46,147 nucleotides of DNA, from contig CAZPMO010000016.1 in NCBI GenBank assembly GCA_964587515.1, positions 1-46,147 on the forward strand, written 5' to 3'. The position numbers and the translations under genes were made by a program. This DNA is from CAZPMO01 sp964587515. Its GTDB lineage: Bacteria; Pseudomonadota; Alphaproteobacteria; MPNO01. Below are positions 35,182-42,745 of this stretch, in pieces; the stretch's first letter is position 1; every line of letters starts with the position of its first letter. The notes beneath the pieces were generated by a model. That model saw only the letters and a list, made by a program, of their open reading frames with translations, made no database searches and was not told where the DNA came from.

Positions 35182-35207
35182 AGTAGCCCCACCGAACGGA
35201 CACCCGA

Positions 35208-36110
35208 ATGTTTTCCGCAGTTATCAGCCGCTGGCCCGGCGTGATCCAGGCCGCATTCTGGATGCTGATCATCGGCACGCTGGGGATCTTCACGCTGGTT
35301 TTCGCCCGCAAGGTTTCACCCGATATCCATGTCTTCGAAATCGTTTTCTTTCGCAGCCTGTTCGGGCTCGTGTTCATGGCGCCATGGGTCATTCGGCGCG
35401 GCGTCCGGGGATTGCAAATCCGATCGCGTGGAATCGTCGCGCTGCGCGGACTGCTGGCCTTTCTCGGCGGCGCGGCCCTGTTCCACGCGGTCACGCTGAT
35501 GCCGCTGGCAGACGTGACCGCGATCACCTTTACGCGGCCGATATTCGCTTCGATCGCTGCGGCGCTGTTTCTCGGCGAGATTATGCGGGCGCGGCGCTGG
35601 ACCGCGATCCTGATCGGGCTCGCCGGTGTCCTGATTATCATCCGGCCCGGATTCGGCGACATCAATATCGGCGTCGCCTTCGCCTTTGTCACCGTTTGCA
35701 CGCTGACCTGGAATTCGATCAATCTGAACCTTCTGACCCGCCGGGACACGCCCGACGCCATCGCGCTCTGGCATATGATCGCCGTGCTGCCGCTCGGGCT
35801 GATCGCGTGTTTTTTCGTCTGGACCACGCCGACCCTGGAGCAGCTCGGCTGGCTGTTCGCCATCGGCGTGTTCGAAATGCTGATGCAGCGTTCGATGTCG
35901 CGCGGCTACGCGGCGGCCGACACCACAATCGTCGTGGCGTTCAGCTTCCTTCGTCTGCCGGTGGCGACGCTGCTGGGGTTCGCCATTTTCGGCGAGGTTA
36001 CCGAGATCTGGGTGTGGATCGGCGCGATCGTGATTCTGGTATCGTCGATCTATATCGCCCACCGTGAGACGGTGGCGCAGCGCACCGTCAGCGCGCCGCC
36101 ACCACCATGA
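35208..36110 (+). CDS. DMT-superfamily (EamA) transporter
   Basis: 300 residues with ten membrane helices in two EamA repeats (FEIVFFRSLFGLVFMAPW, ALRGLLAFLGGAALFHAVTL, ...). Starts 27 bases after the SDR, same strand. The last 23 bases overlap the 3' end of the convergent Rid gene. Efflux of a metabolite is the usual guess; substrate unknown. Confidence 0.86.
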   Translation: MFSAVISRWPGVIQAAFWMLIIGTLGIFTLVFARKVSPDIHVFEIVFFRSLFGLVFMAPWVIRRGVRGLQIRSRGIVALRGLLAFLGGAALFHAVTLMPLADVTAITFTRPIFASIAAALFLGEIMRARRWTAILIGLAGVLIIIRPGFGDINIGVAFAFVTVCTLTWNSINLNLLTRRDTPDAIALWHMIAVLPLGLIACFFVWTTPTLEQLGWLFAIGVFEMLMQRSMSRGYAAADTTIVVAFSFLRLPVATLLGFAIFGEVTEIWVWIGAIVILVSSIYIAHRETVAQRTVSAPPPP

Positions 36111-36435
36111 TCTCGACACGGATATCGGGCCGCGCGAGCGGCGCCTGGACACAGACCCGGACCGGCTTGTTATCGGGGTCCACCCAAGCCGTCCATATCT
36201 CATTCATGGCGTCGCGCTCGCCGATGTCGGAAAGCCAGATCTGAGCCGACAATAGCTTCGATTTGTCGCTGCCGGCTTCGGCGAGAACCGCGTCGATACG
36301 GTCGAGCACCTGGCGGGTCTGGCCTTGTATATCGGCGGAGCTGTCTTCCGGCACCAGGCCCTGAAGATAGACCGTGTCGCCGTGAACGACAGCCGCGCTC
36401 ATCAAGGCGCTAACGCCATGCCGTGTAATCGTCAT
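36088..36435 (-). CDS. Rid-family (RidA/YjgF) protein
   Basis: 115 residues. Compared with the Rid protein at 25739 it keeps the key arginine R93 (PVRVCVQA) and glutamate E108 near the end, so it could deaminate reactive enamine/imine intermediates. ATG 36435 follows GGGGAG. The frame is open up to 36693 but that stretch lies over a terminator palindrome and a sigma54 promoter, so the short form is right. A candidate RNA gene lies upstream on the same strand. Confidence 0.85.
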   Translation of the reverse strand: MTITRHGVSALMSAAVVHGDTVYLQGLVPEDSSADIQGQTRQVLDRIDAVLAEAGSDKSKLLSAQIWLSDIGERDAMNEIWTAWVDPDNKPVRVCVQAPLARPDIRVEIMVVAAR

Positions 36436-36501
36436 TTTTCTGCTCCCCTGTTCCAATTGCTTGCCATTATCGGACCATTGGGCCCGTGCCGCAATTGGGC
36501 G

Positions 36502-36536
36502 CAAAAAGACGAACGGCGGCCCTAGGGCCGCCGTTC
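36502..36536 (-). terminator. rho-independent terminator, minus strand
   Basis: A perfect 26-bp palindrome at 36511-36536 (half-arm GAACGGCGGCCCT) followed on the minus strand by GTC and five T residues. It ends the RNA expected from the sigma54 promoter at 36683-36697 before the Rid gene. Confidence 0.75.
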
Positions 36537-36671
36537 CAGACAGGCCGCCTGGGATTGGCGACAAACGACCTGTCTGTGTCTCGCTGCAGGGTGTATTCGG
36601 TTTGAAGTCAGTACCCCGCTGACGATTTACTACGCATACGCTTACGCTCACTCCCACATCAAAGAGCCGTT
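36503..36671 (-). ncRNA. candidate sigma54-dependent small RNA, about 170 nt
   Basis: From the predicted start about 12 bases after the -12 element to the T-run of the palindrome terminator. Internal structure: an 8-bp stem CAGACAGG/CCTGTCTG (plus coordinates 36537-36544 and 36569-36576) with an inner CGCC/GGCG, just before the terminator hairpin. No ORF with a Shine-Dalgarno; the only open frame would begin inside the promoter. No known RNA family is recognised. Existence is inferred from promoter plus terminator. Confidence 0.5.
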
Positions 36672-36682
36672 GCCTGACACTC

Positions 36683-36697
36683 GCAAGAATCATGCCA
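36683..36697 (-). promoter_or_regulatory. sigma54-type -24/-12 promoter, leftward
   Basis: Minus strand TGGCATGATTCTTGC, identical over 15 bases to the site at 26260-26274. Predicted start near 36671. Two enhancer-like motifs lie 65-124 bases upstream. Confidence 0.65.
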
Positions 36698-36761
36698 ACC
36701 CTGTTAATTCACATTATTTCAATAGGTTAAACGAATTCGGTCCGGCCGTGGAATGCGTCGT

Positions 36762-36778
36762 TGTAAAATAATCCGACA
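36762..36778. promoter_or_regulatory. enhancer-like motif, copy 2
   Basis: TGTAAAATAATCCGACA, imperfectly palindromic on the minus strand as TGTCGGATTATTTTACA. It lies between the sigma54 core and the orphan dctP gene. Confidence 0.45.
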
Positions 36779-36804
36779 CTCGAGGGGGCATCCACGGAAG
36801 TCGG

Positions 36805-36821
36805 CGTAAAAAATTCCGACA
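36805..36821. promoter_or_regulatory. enhancer-like motif, copy 3
   Basis: CGTAAAAAATTCCGACA, 43 bases (about four helical turns) from copy 2 in the same orientation, followed by CCCTCGA as copy 2 is followed by CTCGA. Confidence 0.45.
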
Positions 36822-36948
36822 CCCTCGATGGTAAACGCCGGAGGCGAGGCTATGGCGCAAATCCGCTTCGTGCTAACCTTGCGGCGCATGTTTAGATATT
36901 TCGTCGTCGGCGGATAAATCCCGCTTGCGATCAAAAGGACATAATCCC

Positions 36949-37953
36949 ATGACAGGCAGGGCGATCATTTGGATGATGCTCGCTTTCGCCGTTCCGGCTC
37001 TCGGCCCGCCATCAACCCTGGCCGAGCCGTTCGACATGAAGGTGGGATTCGCGACCATCAACGATTCGCAGCACAGATCGGCCACCTGGATGCGCAGCGA
37101 ACTCGCAAAGACGACCGGCGGCCGCATCAAGGTCCGCGTATTCCCGGCCGCGCAGCTTGGCAAAATTCCGCGCCAGATCGAGGGCATCCAACTCGGCACG
37201 CAAGAGGCCTTTATCACGCCCCCCGGATTCCTGGTCGGCATCGACCCCGCTTTCCAGACACCGGACGCACCGGCGCTGTTCGATTCCATGGCCCATCAGT
37301 CACGCGCGATGAACCACCCCTCGGTTCGGGACAGGTTCCTGAACCTCGCGGATCGCGCCGGCATCATCGGCAGTTATATCTGGTCCGCCGGCAACACGTC
37401 TTTCGCCATGCGCGAGCCGTTTCGTACGATCGACGATCTCAAGGGCAAGAAGATCCGTGTGCTGGCATCGAAGCTCGAGGTCGCGCTGATCAAGCAATTC
37501 GGCGGCGCCGGCGTGCCCATGCCCTATTCCGAGGTTCTGCCCGCGATCCAGCGCCGCGTGGTCGACGGCGTGCGCAGCGGCATAATCGTGATGGGACCGT
37601 CGAAATTCTATTCCGTCGCCAGACACATCACCCTGACGGGCCAGGGCTATATCCCGAGCGCCATGTGGCTGAGCAAGGTCTGGCTCAATAAGCTGCCGGC
37701 CGATCTTCGCCAGGCGGTATTCACGGCCAGCAGCAAGGTCTCGCCGCTGGTGGCGAACTGGGCGATCGAACTCACCAGTCTTTGGGAGCGCAAATGGTCG
37801 GAAAGCGGCGGTGAGGTTCACCGGTTGTCAGACGCGGATCAGAAGGAATTCATCCGCCGCGCCCGTCCACTGGGCGACAAATTGCTGGGCGACAATCCCA
37901 GGACTCGGGAGATGTATGGGTTGATCAAGGCCGCCGCCGAGGCGACGCGCTAG
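36949..37953 (+). CDS. TRAP transporter substrate-binding protein (DctP family), orphan
   Basis: 334 residues, signal peptide about 1-25 (ending STLAEP). DctP features: LAKTTGGRIKVRVFPAAQLG, and KGKKIRVLASK with R170 at the carboxylate-contact position. No dctQ or dctM follows; the next gene converges on it with overlapping stop codons. It may feed a permease encoded elsewhere, or the QM pair at 27652-29459. ATG 36949 has AAAGGA upstream. Divergent from it lies the sigma54 promoter. Confidence 0.85.
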   Translation: MTGRAIIWMMLAFAVPALGPPSTLAEPFDMKVGFATINDSQHRSATWMRSELAKTTGGRIKVRVFPAAQLGKIPRQIEGIQLGTQEAFITPPGFLVGIDPAFQTPDAPALFDSMAHQSRAMNHPSVRDRFLNLADRAGIIGSYIWSAGNTSFAMREPFRTIDDLKGKKIRVLASKLEVALIKQFGGAGVPMPYSEVLPAIQRRVVDGVRSGIIVMGPSKFYSVARHITLTGQGYIPSAMWLSKVWLNKLPADLRQAVFTASSKVSPLVANWAIELTSLWERKWSESGGEVHRLSDADQKEFIRRARPLGDKLLGDNPRTREMYGLIKAAAEATR

Positions 37954-38261
37954 ATCAGGAAGGGTGTCAGGATCAGAGCCCAGCAAAAGGCGTTGACCCC
38001 GACGAAAAACATCAGTCGCCGGCGTGGCGACCAATCGCCGGCGGCCCCATCGACCGCCGGCGCGGAATGCTCGGCTGCCAGCGCCGCTTCGGCCTGTTCC
38101 TGAAGGGAATGTACAAAGGGCGCGCTCGCTTCGTCCTTGCCGCCGGTCCGGGCGGCCAGCGCCGCGGCCTCGGACGCCAACCCGTCGAGATTTGGCGCGA
38201 CGGCATCGCTTTCCCGTTGATCGGGAAGGGCTTCTGTCCGTTCTGGATCGGCTTGGGCCAT
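37950..38261 (-). CDS. small membrane protein, unknown function
   Basis: 103 residues. An acidic, alanine-rich soluble part is followed by one C-terminal membrane span (about 84-101, LMFFVGVNAFCWALILTPF), so a tail-anchored topology. GGAG precedes the ATG. Third in a leftward run with the CBS and NHase-like genes. No family recognised. Confidence 0.7.
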   Translation of the reverse strand: MAQADPERTEALPDQRESDAVAPNLDGLASEAAALAARTGGKDEASAPFVHSLQEQAEAALAAEHSAPAVDGAAGDWSPRRRLMFFVGVNAFCWALILTPFLI

Positions 38262-38355
38262 GACAACTCCACTGAACGCTTAAGGTCCAGTATACCCCGC
38301 CAGCCGTTAATTCCCGGTTAACACTTTTCGCTGCTCGAGGCGGCCTCACCGGCCG

Positions 38356-38790
38356 CTAATCGAGACTGACCAACAGCTTCTGCAGAGGATCATCAAGCCG
38401 TGCCATTTGGTCGAGGCGGTTCTTGATCACGTCCCGAATGCTGAGCACGCCGACCACCTCGCCGTTCGCGACGACCGGGACATGGCGGATATTGTTGGTG
38501 TTCATCATTTCGACCACCTCCGCGACATTCTGGTCCGGCGTACAGGTAATTACCCAAGGCGTCATCAGATCGCGGACGTATTTTGTCATCAAATCCGCGC
38601 CGTGAGAATCCAACCTACGGGCAATGTCGCGTTCGGAGAGTATTCCGGCGACGGCGCCGTCCTCGCTGGCGACCACGACCGCGCCGATATCACTGGCCAC
38701 CAGCACTTGGGCGGCCCGCGGAATTGTCTCATCGGGATCGATGGTGATTACGCGATCACCCTTCACATCCAAAATTTGAGCAACTTTCAT
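38356..38790 (-). CDS. two-CBS-domain protein
   Basis: 144 residues made of two CBS domains (about 8-66 and 76-132): VITIDPDETIPRAAQVLVASDIGAVVV, GILSERDIARRL, MTPWVITCTPDQNVAEVVEMM, RHVPVVANGEVVGVLSIRDVIK. Stand-alone CBS pairs bind adenine nucleotides and act as energy or redox sensors. GGAGAA precedes the ATG. Target unknown. Confidence 0.9.
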   Translation of the reverse strand: MKVAQILDVKGDRVITIDPDETIPRAAQVLVASDIGAVVVASEDGAVAGILSERDIARRLDSHGADLMTKYVRDLMTPWVITCTPDQNVAEVVEMMNTNNIRHVPVVANGEVVGVLSIRDVIKNRLDQMARLDDPLQKLLVSLD

Positions 38791-38850
38791 TGCGGTTCTC
38801 CGGAACGGCCATAAACGCCGCAGTCATACCGGAGGCAAATTTGCAGTAAG

Positions 38851-39153
38851 TTAATTGTTACGTTTTTCGGCCATTCGGCCATCGATCTCGGCACGGGTAA
38901 GAACGCCCTTTTCTATAAGTAAACCGGCGATTCCCTCGGTCCAAAGCTCGAAATAAGTGAGCCTGTCATAGACTTCCTTGGGTAGATCTTCTCGTGTCCG
39001 CCTGAACTCGTCGATGCGGATCACGCCGCGATTGGCCGGCCCCAGGCTGGAAACCAGCGCCGACAGCCGCTTTTGCCACATTGCGGGTTCGCGCGCGTTG
39101 GCATCGATCGGCCCCGCCCGTTGGCCGCCGATATCATTAGGACGTTTCATCAT
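38851..39153 (-). CDS. nitrile-hydratase beta-subunit N-terminal-like small protein
   Basis: 100 residues. The pattern NDIGGQRAGPID, then W-x-KRLSAL, IRIDEFRRTREDLPKEVYDRLTYFELWTEGIAGLLIEKGVLTRAEID resembles the helical N-terminal part of nitrile hydratase beta subunits and of their activator proteins. No alpha subunit with its C-x-x-C-S-C metal motif is nearby, so it is either an orphan accessory protein or a family of its own. GGAGG lies six bases before ATG 39153. Assignment is from pattern memory. Confidence 0.6.
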   Translation of the reverse strand: MMKRPNDIGGQRAGPIDANAREPAMWQKRLSALVSSLGPANRGVIRIDEFRRTREDLPKEVYDRLTYFELWTEGIAGLLIEKGVLTRAEIDGRMAEKRNN

Positions 39154-39246
39154 AGATACCTCCAAATTCGGCCATTTTCCTTTATCCCACGGCTCAGGCG
39201 CGACACCAACCTTTCATGACCGGCGCGACGGATTGTTTACCCAGCC

Positions 39247-39783
39247 ATGCAAGATACCCCCATGCCAATCCGTTTCCTGCTCATCGCCCTCGCCATATAT
39301 ATGTTCGCCGACGCCGCGGCCCAGGCCGCGATCGTCGGCAAACCACGCATCATCGATGGCGACACAGTCGAAATTTCCGGCACGCAGATCCGCCTTTTCG
39401 GCCTCGATGCGCCTGAACCGGAACAGACCTGTCTGGCGGCGCGCGTGCGCTGGTATTGCGGACGCAACGCCGCGATGGGGCTGTCGTATATCGTGGGATC
39501 GAACTGGCTGGCCTGCCGCCCCCATGGCCGGGGCGCGGGCGGGCGGATGCTTGCAATCTGCCACCTCGCGGGCCTGCGCGGACCGGAACTGAACAGCAAG
39601 GTGATCGCCGCGGGCTGGGCCGTCGCGGATGGCGATGCGCCCGCCAAATACGTGGCCCTGGAGGCCGAGGCCCGACAAGCAAAGCGCGGGATCTGGCGCG
39701 GACGCTTCGTGACGCCTTGGGACTGGCGCCAGGGTTTGCGCCTCGATACCGGCGTCCCGCGCCTGTTGCGGAGCGTCAGATAG
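39247..39783 (+). CDS. thermonuclease-like (SNase) exported protein
   Basis: 178 residues: signal peptide or anchor (about 6-27), then a staphylococcal-nuclease OB-fold: IIDGDTVEISGTQIRLFGLDAPE with the calcium/catalytic aspartates and arginine, LNSKVIAAGWAVADGD, YVALEAEARQAKRGIW. Four cysteines (C70-area WYCGR, LACRP, AICHL and QTC) are more than usual. The start at 39247 is uncertain; 39262 is equally possible and neither has a good Shine-Dalgarno. Non-specific nuclease activity in the periplasm is the family expectation. Confidence 0.85.
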   Translation: MQDTPMPIRFLLIALAIYMFADAAAQAAIVGKPRIIDGDTVEISGTQIRLFGLDAPEPEQTCLAARVRWYCGRNAAMGLSYIVGSNWLACRPHGRGAGGRMLAICHLAGLRGPELNSKVIAAGWAVADGDAPAKYVALEAEARQAKRGIWRGRFVTPWDWRQGLRLDTGVPRLLRSVR

Positions 39784-39873
39784 CCTGAAAATCAGGCCTT
39801 GTGTAACGGGCGTCACATCAAATTGGCGGAAATCCGTTTATAGTGGGCTTACATTTCAAGACACCCCTTGAAC

Positions 39874-39901
39874 TTCCCCGCTTCGGCGGGGAATTTTTTT
39901 T
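39874..39901 (+). terminator. rho-independent terminator
   Basis: Stem TTCCCCGC/GCGGGGAA with a TTCG tetraloop followed by eight T residues; preceded by a small TTCAAG/CTTGAA hairpin. Probably terminates the nuclease transcript 90 bases upstream. Confidence 0.9.
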
Positions 39902-40065
39902 GGCCGCGCGTCCGGGTGGAAACGCGATCCGGGAGAGCCGGAACTGGTGGCCTTGAGTATCGCCTTCAGCAGCGTGCCGGCGTCATTACCACCCTCGCCT
40001 TGGCGAGAGTAGGTTTCGGGTGGATTTCGCCGATGCGTCGTTAGGGCCGAGCACGAACGGAAAAT

Positions 40066-40185
40066 CTACGACGGGATGATCACATAAACGATCGCGATCA
40101 GCGCCGCGAACACCGCCCAGCCGCTCAACATCGCGTACCCGCGATTGACGATTTCAGACTTCTCGTAGCTGGATAATCCTAACAT
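40066..40185 (-). CDS. 39-residue single-span membrane peptide (small ORF)
   Basis: ATG at 40185 with AAGGA eight bases upstream. Polar N-terminus (MLGLSSYEKSEIVNRGYAM) and a C-terminal hydrophobic span of about 19 residues (SGWAVFAALIAIVYVIIP). An in-frame ATG eight codons earlier (40209) has a worse ribosome site. No family recognised; the membrane segment and Shine-Dalgarno are the evidence. Confidence 0.5.
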   Translation of the reverse strand: MLGLSSYEKSEIVNRGYAMLSGWAVFAALIAIVYVIIPS

Positions 40186-40503
40186 CACCAAATTCCTTTC
40201 TTCGTGCATCTCGTCCGAACTGCCAATTACTACTTACTGAAATTTCTTTCCTCCACACTGTTAATTTAGCAAGACATTGCAAAGACTAAGGTGAGGTAGG
40301 TCACATTTTGTGAAATTTTTTTTACAATTAATTTTAATCACTAATTGCCATGTGTCGGGGGTAAGACGAACGAAAAAATCGGCTGAATTTCAACCGTTTT
40401 CAGGCGCGCCGGGTATCCTCGGCCCGCGACGCTTTGGTCCGATTTCCGATAGCCCGTGAGATTTTTATGGGCGCGGCCAGGCCCCCGAACGCACACCGCC
40501 GCG

Positions 40504-40959
40504 TCAATCGCCCAAGGCGGCCGCTTCGCGGTCCAAGGTCTCTTCCACGTCCTTTAGCGCGCCGCCCCAGCCATGCGCCGTTACATCGATGACGATGCCG
40601 TTCGGATCGAAGTACTTAACTTCGTAAAAGCGGTTGGAGCGCTCGCTTTCGGGCGGCGGCGCGCCGGTCAGATAGGTGCCGCCGCCGGTTTCGATTTTCT
40701 CCCGGGTCTCGTCCAGATCATCGACCCAAAAGCCGAAATGTTGCAGACCGACGTAATCCTTGCCGCCTTCCTTGTAGACGACCTCGTCGAGCTTGTACTT
40801 GAGCACGGCCATATTGATGACGCCGTCGGACAGGTAAACGCCACTGGCTTGGTCGTGGTCCAGTGTACCAATGCGTTTCATGCCGAAGGCCTCCTCGTAA
40901 AACCGCGCGGTTTTTTCCGGGTCGGGAACAGATAGTGCGATGTGACGCAAACGTGCCAT
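40504..40959 (-). CDS. VOC-family (glyoxalase/dioxygenase fold) protein
   Basis: 151 residues, one pair of beta-alpha-beta-beta-beta modules. Candidate metal ligands H6 (RHIALSVPD), H74 (GLQHFGFWVDD) and D125 near the end of the second module. Relatives include lactoylglutathione lyase, fosfomycin-resistance proteins and extradiol dioxygenases. GAGGAGG lies six bases before ATG 40959; the frame is open upstream without similarity. Substrate unknown. Confidence 0.88.
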   Translation of the reverse strand: MARLRHIALSVPDPEKTARFYEEAFGMKRIGTLDHDQASGVYLSDGVINMAVLKYKLDEVVYKEGGKDYVGLQHFGFWVDDLDETREKIETGGGTYLTGAPPPESERSNRFYEVKYFDPNGIVIDVTAHGWGGALKDVEETLDREAAALGD

Positions 40960-41134
40960 GGTCGCCTCCTCACCAAAATTCTCTTTAAGGAATTTACGGA
41001 ATAACGTTACCGCCGGGGTACGCATCAGGCGAGAAAAAAGAGCTTCCGCGGGAGGCCGCCGCCCGAACCCGACGTTATCAACAATATTGGTACGAAGCGG
41101 TCCATCGGGCGGCCCCGATAGCTCGGCGGTGGCG

Positions 41135-42347
41135 TCAGGGGCGGTGCAGTTCGGCCAGGGTCCGTGTGAACGTCCGCCGCCCGTTCTTGAGGCCGAACAG
41201 GGGCTGCGCGATGGTCGCGACGGCTTCGTCGGCCGATCGCGCATCCCACACCACCAGGTCGGCCGGATTGCCGACGGCGATACCGTAATCGTCGCGGCCC
41301 AACAAAAGGGCCGGCCGACCGGTTAGCATCTCGAAACATTCGGCAAGCTCCTCGCGGGAGCCCCGCTGAACGATGTTGGCGTACATATTCGCGATCCGAA
41401 CGAGCGAGCAGTCGCCAAACGGCGTGAACGGGTTCAATACGTTGTTGGTCGACAGACAGCAATTCACGCCACAGTCGATCAACGCGTTGGCGTCGGCCAC
41501 GCCCCGGATCACACTGTGATCCTGGTGCCGCCCCTGTGTGAACAAATCGGTCGCCGGCAACACGGTCACCGCCACGCCCGCATCCTTGAGGCGCGCGCCG
41601 AGCTCGCGCAATTGATCCGGCGGCAGGTTGGCGTACTTGCTGCCGTGCCCGATCGCGACGCGCCCGCCCCAGCCGAGTTTCTCCGTCAGATCGCAGACGA
41701 GGTAGATATCCATATCGTCGGTCGTCGGCCCGACGTCGAGGTGAATATCGACATCGACGTCGAACTCCCGGGCGAGTTCGAATATCCGGTTGATCTGGCC
41801 GGCGCGGTCGGAATCGTAACTCGGCGCACCGCCGATCACGGCCGCGCCGCGCTTCAACCCTTCGACGAGGTTGGCGTCGGCCTCGGGAATGCCGGTCCAT
41901 CCCTCCTGCGCGAAGACGCAAAGTTCCAGATCGATGGCCCAGCGATAGTCCCGGGCGAGTTGTTGCAGCGCCTCGAAACTCCTCAAACCGACATTGGGAT
42001 CGACCCCCACATGGGTGCGCATGTGGAAGATGCCGTTGACCAGGCATTGCTCGAGCGTGGCCCGGGCCCTGTCGTAGACGTCCTCGACGGTGAAATCNNN
42101 NNNNNNNGGATCCTCGGTTCGGCGACGCCGAGCAACGGGCGAGAATTCACGACTTGTCGAGGTGGATATGGGATTCGATCAGCCTGGGAGAGACCAGACG
42201 TCCGCCAACGTCGATTTCCTCGCCTTCGCCCGCCAACCCCGGCGCCATCGCGACGATAGAACCGTCCCGAATGCCGATATCGCCGCCGGGCCAACCCGCC
42301 GCCGACCCGGCGATGCATGCACTGCGCAGAATCAGATCGAAGGCCAT
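41135..42347 (-). CDS. cytosine deaminase-like amidohydrolase, interrupted by gap and in-frame TGA
   Basis: Starts at 42347 (GAGGTAATGG upstream) and encodes the N-terminal strands and the metal motif ESHIHLDKS. A TGA (42149-42147) follows directly, the frame then continues ILARCSASP and runs into ten Ns. After the gap it resumes FTVEDVYDRARATLEQC, then MRTHVGVDPNVGLRSFEAL, HLDVGPTTDDMD, GHGSKYANLPP, and ends LAELHRP at 41135. The whole is the CodA/N-isopropylammelide hydrolase-like branch. The distance across the gap is too short by about 40 bases against the family, so Ns are nominal. The stop may be a sequencing error, a real mutation, or (remotely) a recoded codon. Confidence 0.75.
42098..42107. 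other. assembly gap (ten Ns)
   Basis: Run of ten undetermined bases inside the amidohydrolase gene. Ten is a conventional filler, and the coding frame does not match across it. Confidence 0.99.
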
Positions 42348-42530
42348 TCCATTACCTCGTTGTTAATTGCCAACACGGTATCGCGGGCGAGATCGTCAGC
42401 GCCCGATCCTCCGCAAAGCCGGCCCGCCGGAGCGACACGCCGTAGCTGAGAGTATCGCGCAATGATTGGAGTCGCCAACCGATTGCGAAAGCGAGGTGTC
42501 CGAAGGAAATCAATTTTGCTTGCCGGCCCC

Positions 42531-42558
42531 AAAAGAAGCGGGCGGTGTGAACCGCCCG
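42531..42558 (-). terminator. terminator after tRNA-Lys, minus strand
   Basis: Stem CGGGCGGT/ACCGCCCG (42539-42558), four-base loop, followed on the minus strand by CTTCTTTT. It lies about 40 bases beyond the tRNA 3' end. Confidence 0.75.
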
Positions 42559-42596
42559 AGTATTCCTCCCTAGAAGGATATTATTGCTCTGTTATT

Positions 42597-42672
42597 TGGT
42601 ACGCGCACCAGGACTCGAACCTGGGACCCACTGATTAAAAGTCAGTTGCTCTACCAACTGAGCTATGCGCCC
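42597..42672 (-). tRNA. tRNA-Lys (anticodon UUU)
   Basis: 76 nt including an encoded CCA. Cloverleaf: acceptor GGGCGCA, D-arm GCTCAGTTGGTAGAGC, anticodon arm ACTGA-CTTTTAA-TCAGT, variable GGGTC, T-arm CCAGG-TTCGAGT-CCTGG. The anticodon TTT reads lysine codons. The 3' acceptor strand is TGCGCGT, leaving a G2-G71 mismatch and G1-U72 wobble. Confidence 0.95.
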
Positions 42673-42700
42673 CCACCCCGGCCAAAACCGAAGGCCCGGC

Positions 42701-42729
42701 AGGATAGAAACACCGACATGGACGGTCAA
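42701..42729 (-). promoter_or_regulatory. sigma70 promoter of tRNA-Lys
   Basis: Minus strand TTGACC (42729-42724), 17-base spacer, TATCCT (42706-42701), 29 bases before the tRNA 5' end. Five of six and four of six matches to consensus. Confidence 0.7.
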
Positions 42730-42745
42730 TAGTATCGCTCCGACC

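Larger units (their letters stand above)
36436..36948. other. 510-base regulatory intergenic region upstream of orphan dctP
   Basis: Contains a 26-bp palindrome terminator, a candidate small RNA, a sigma54-type core and two enhancer-like motifs, each listed separately. No protein-coding frame of its own is supported. The orphan dctP starts at its right end behind AAAGGA. Confidence 0.6.
39784..40503. other. 720-base intergenic region with terminator and one small ORF
   Basis: Contains the terminator at 39874-39901, a 14-bp hairpin CTCGCC/GGCGAG near 40002, the small ORF on the minus strand at 40066-40185, a palindrome TCACATTTTGTGA at 40301-40313 and an AT-rich tract at 40315-40360. Nothing else is recognised. 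Confidence 0.5.

Noticed and set aside
36436..36693. N-terminal extension of the Rid gene up to 36693
   Set aside because: Would translate a terminator palindrome and start inside a sigma54 promoter; the ATG at 36435 has its own Shine-Dalgarno and gives the normal family length.
38340..38356. GCGGCC-TCACC-GGCCGC hairpin at the 3' end of the CBS gene
   Set aside because: No T-run on either side and only six base pairs; not convincing as a terminator.
40301..40313. TCACATTTTGTGA palindrome as a CRP/FNR site
   Set aside because: The half-sites are in inverse order with a 3-base spacer, not TGTGA-N6-TCACA or TTGAT-N4-ATCAA.
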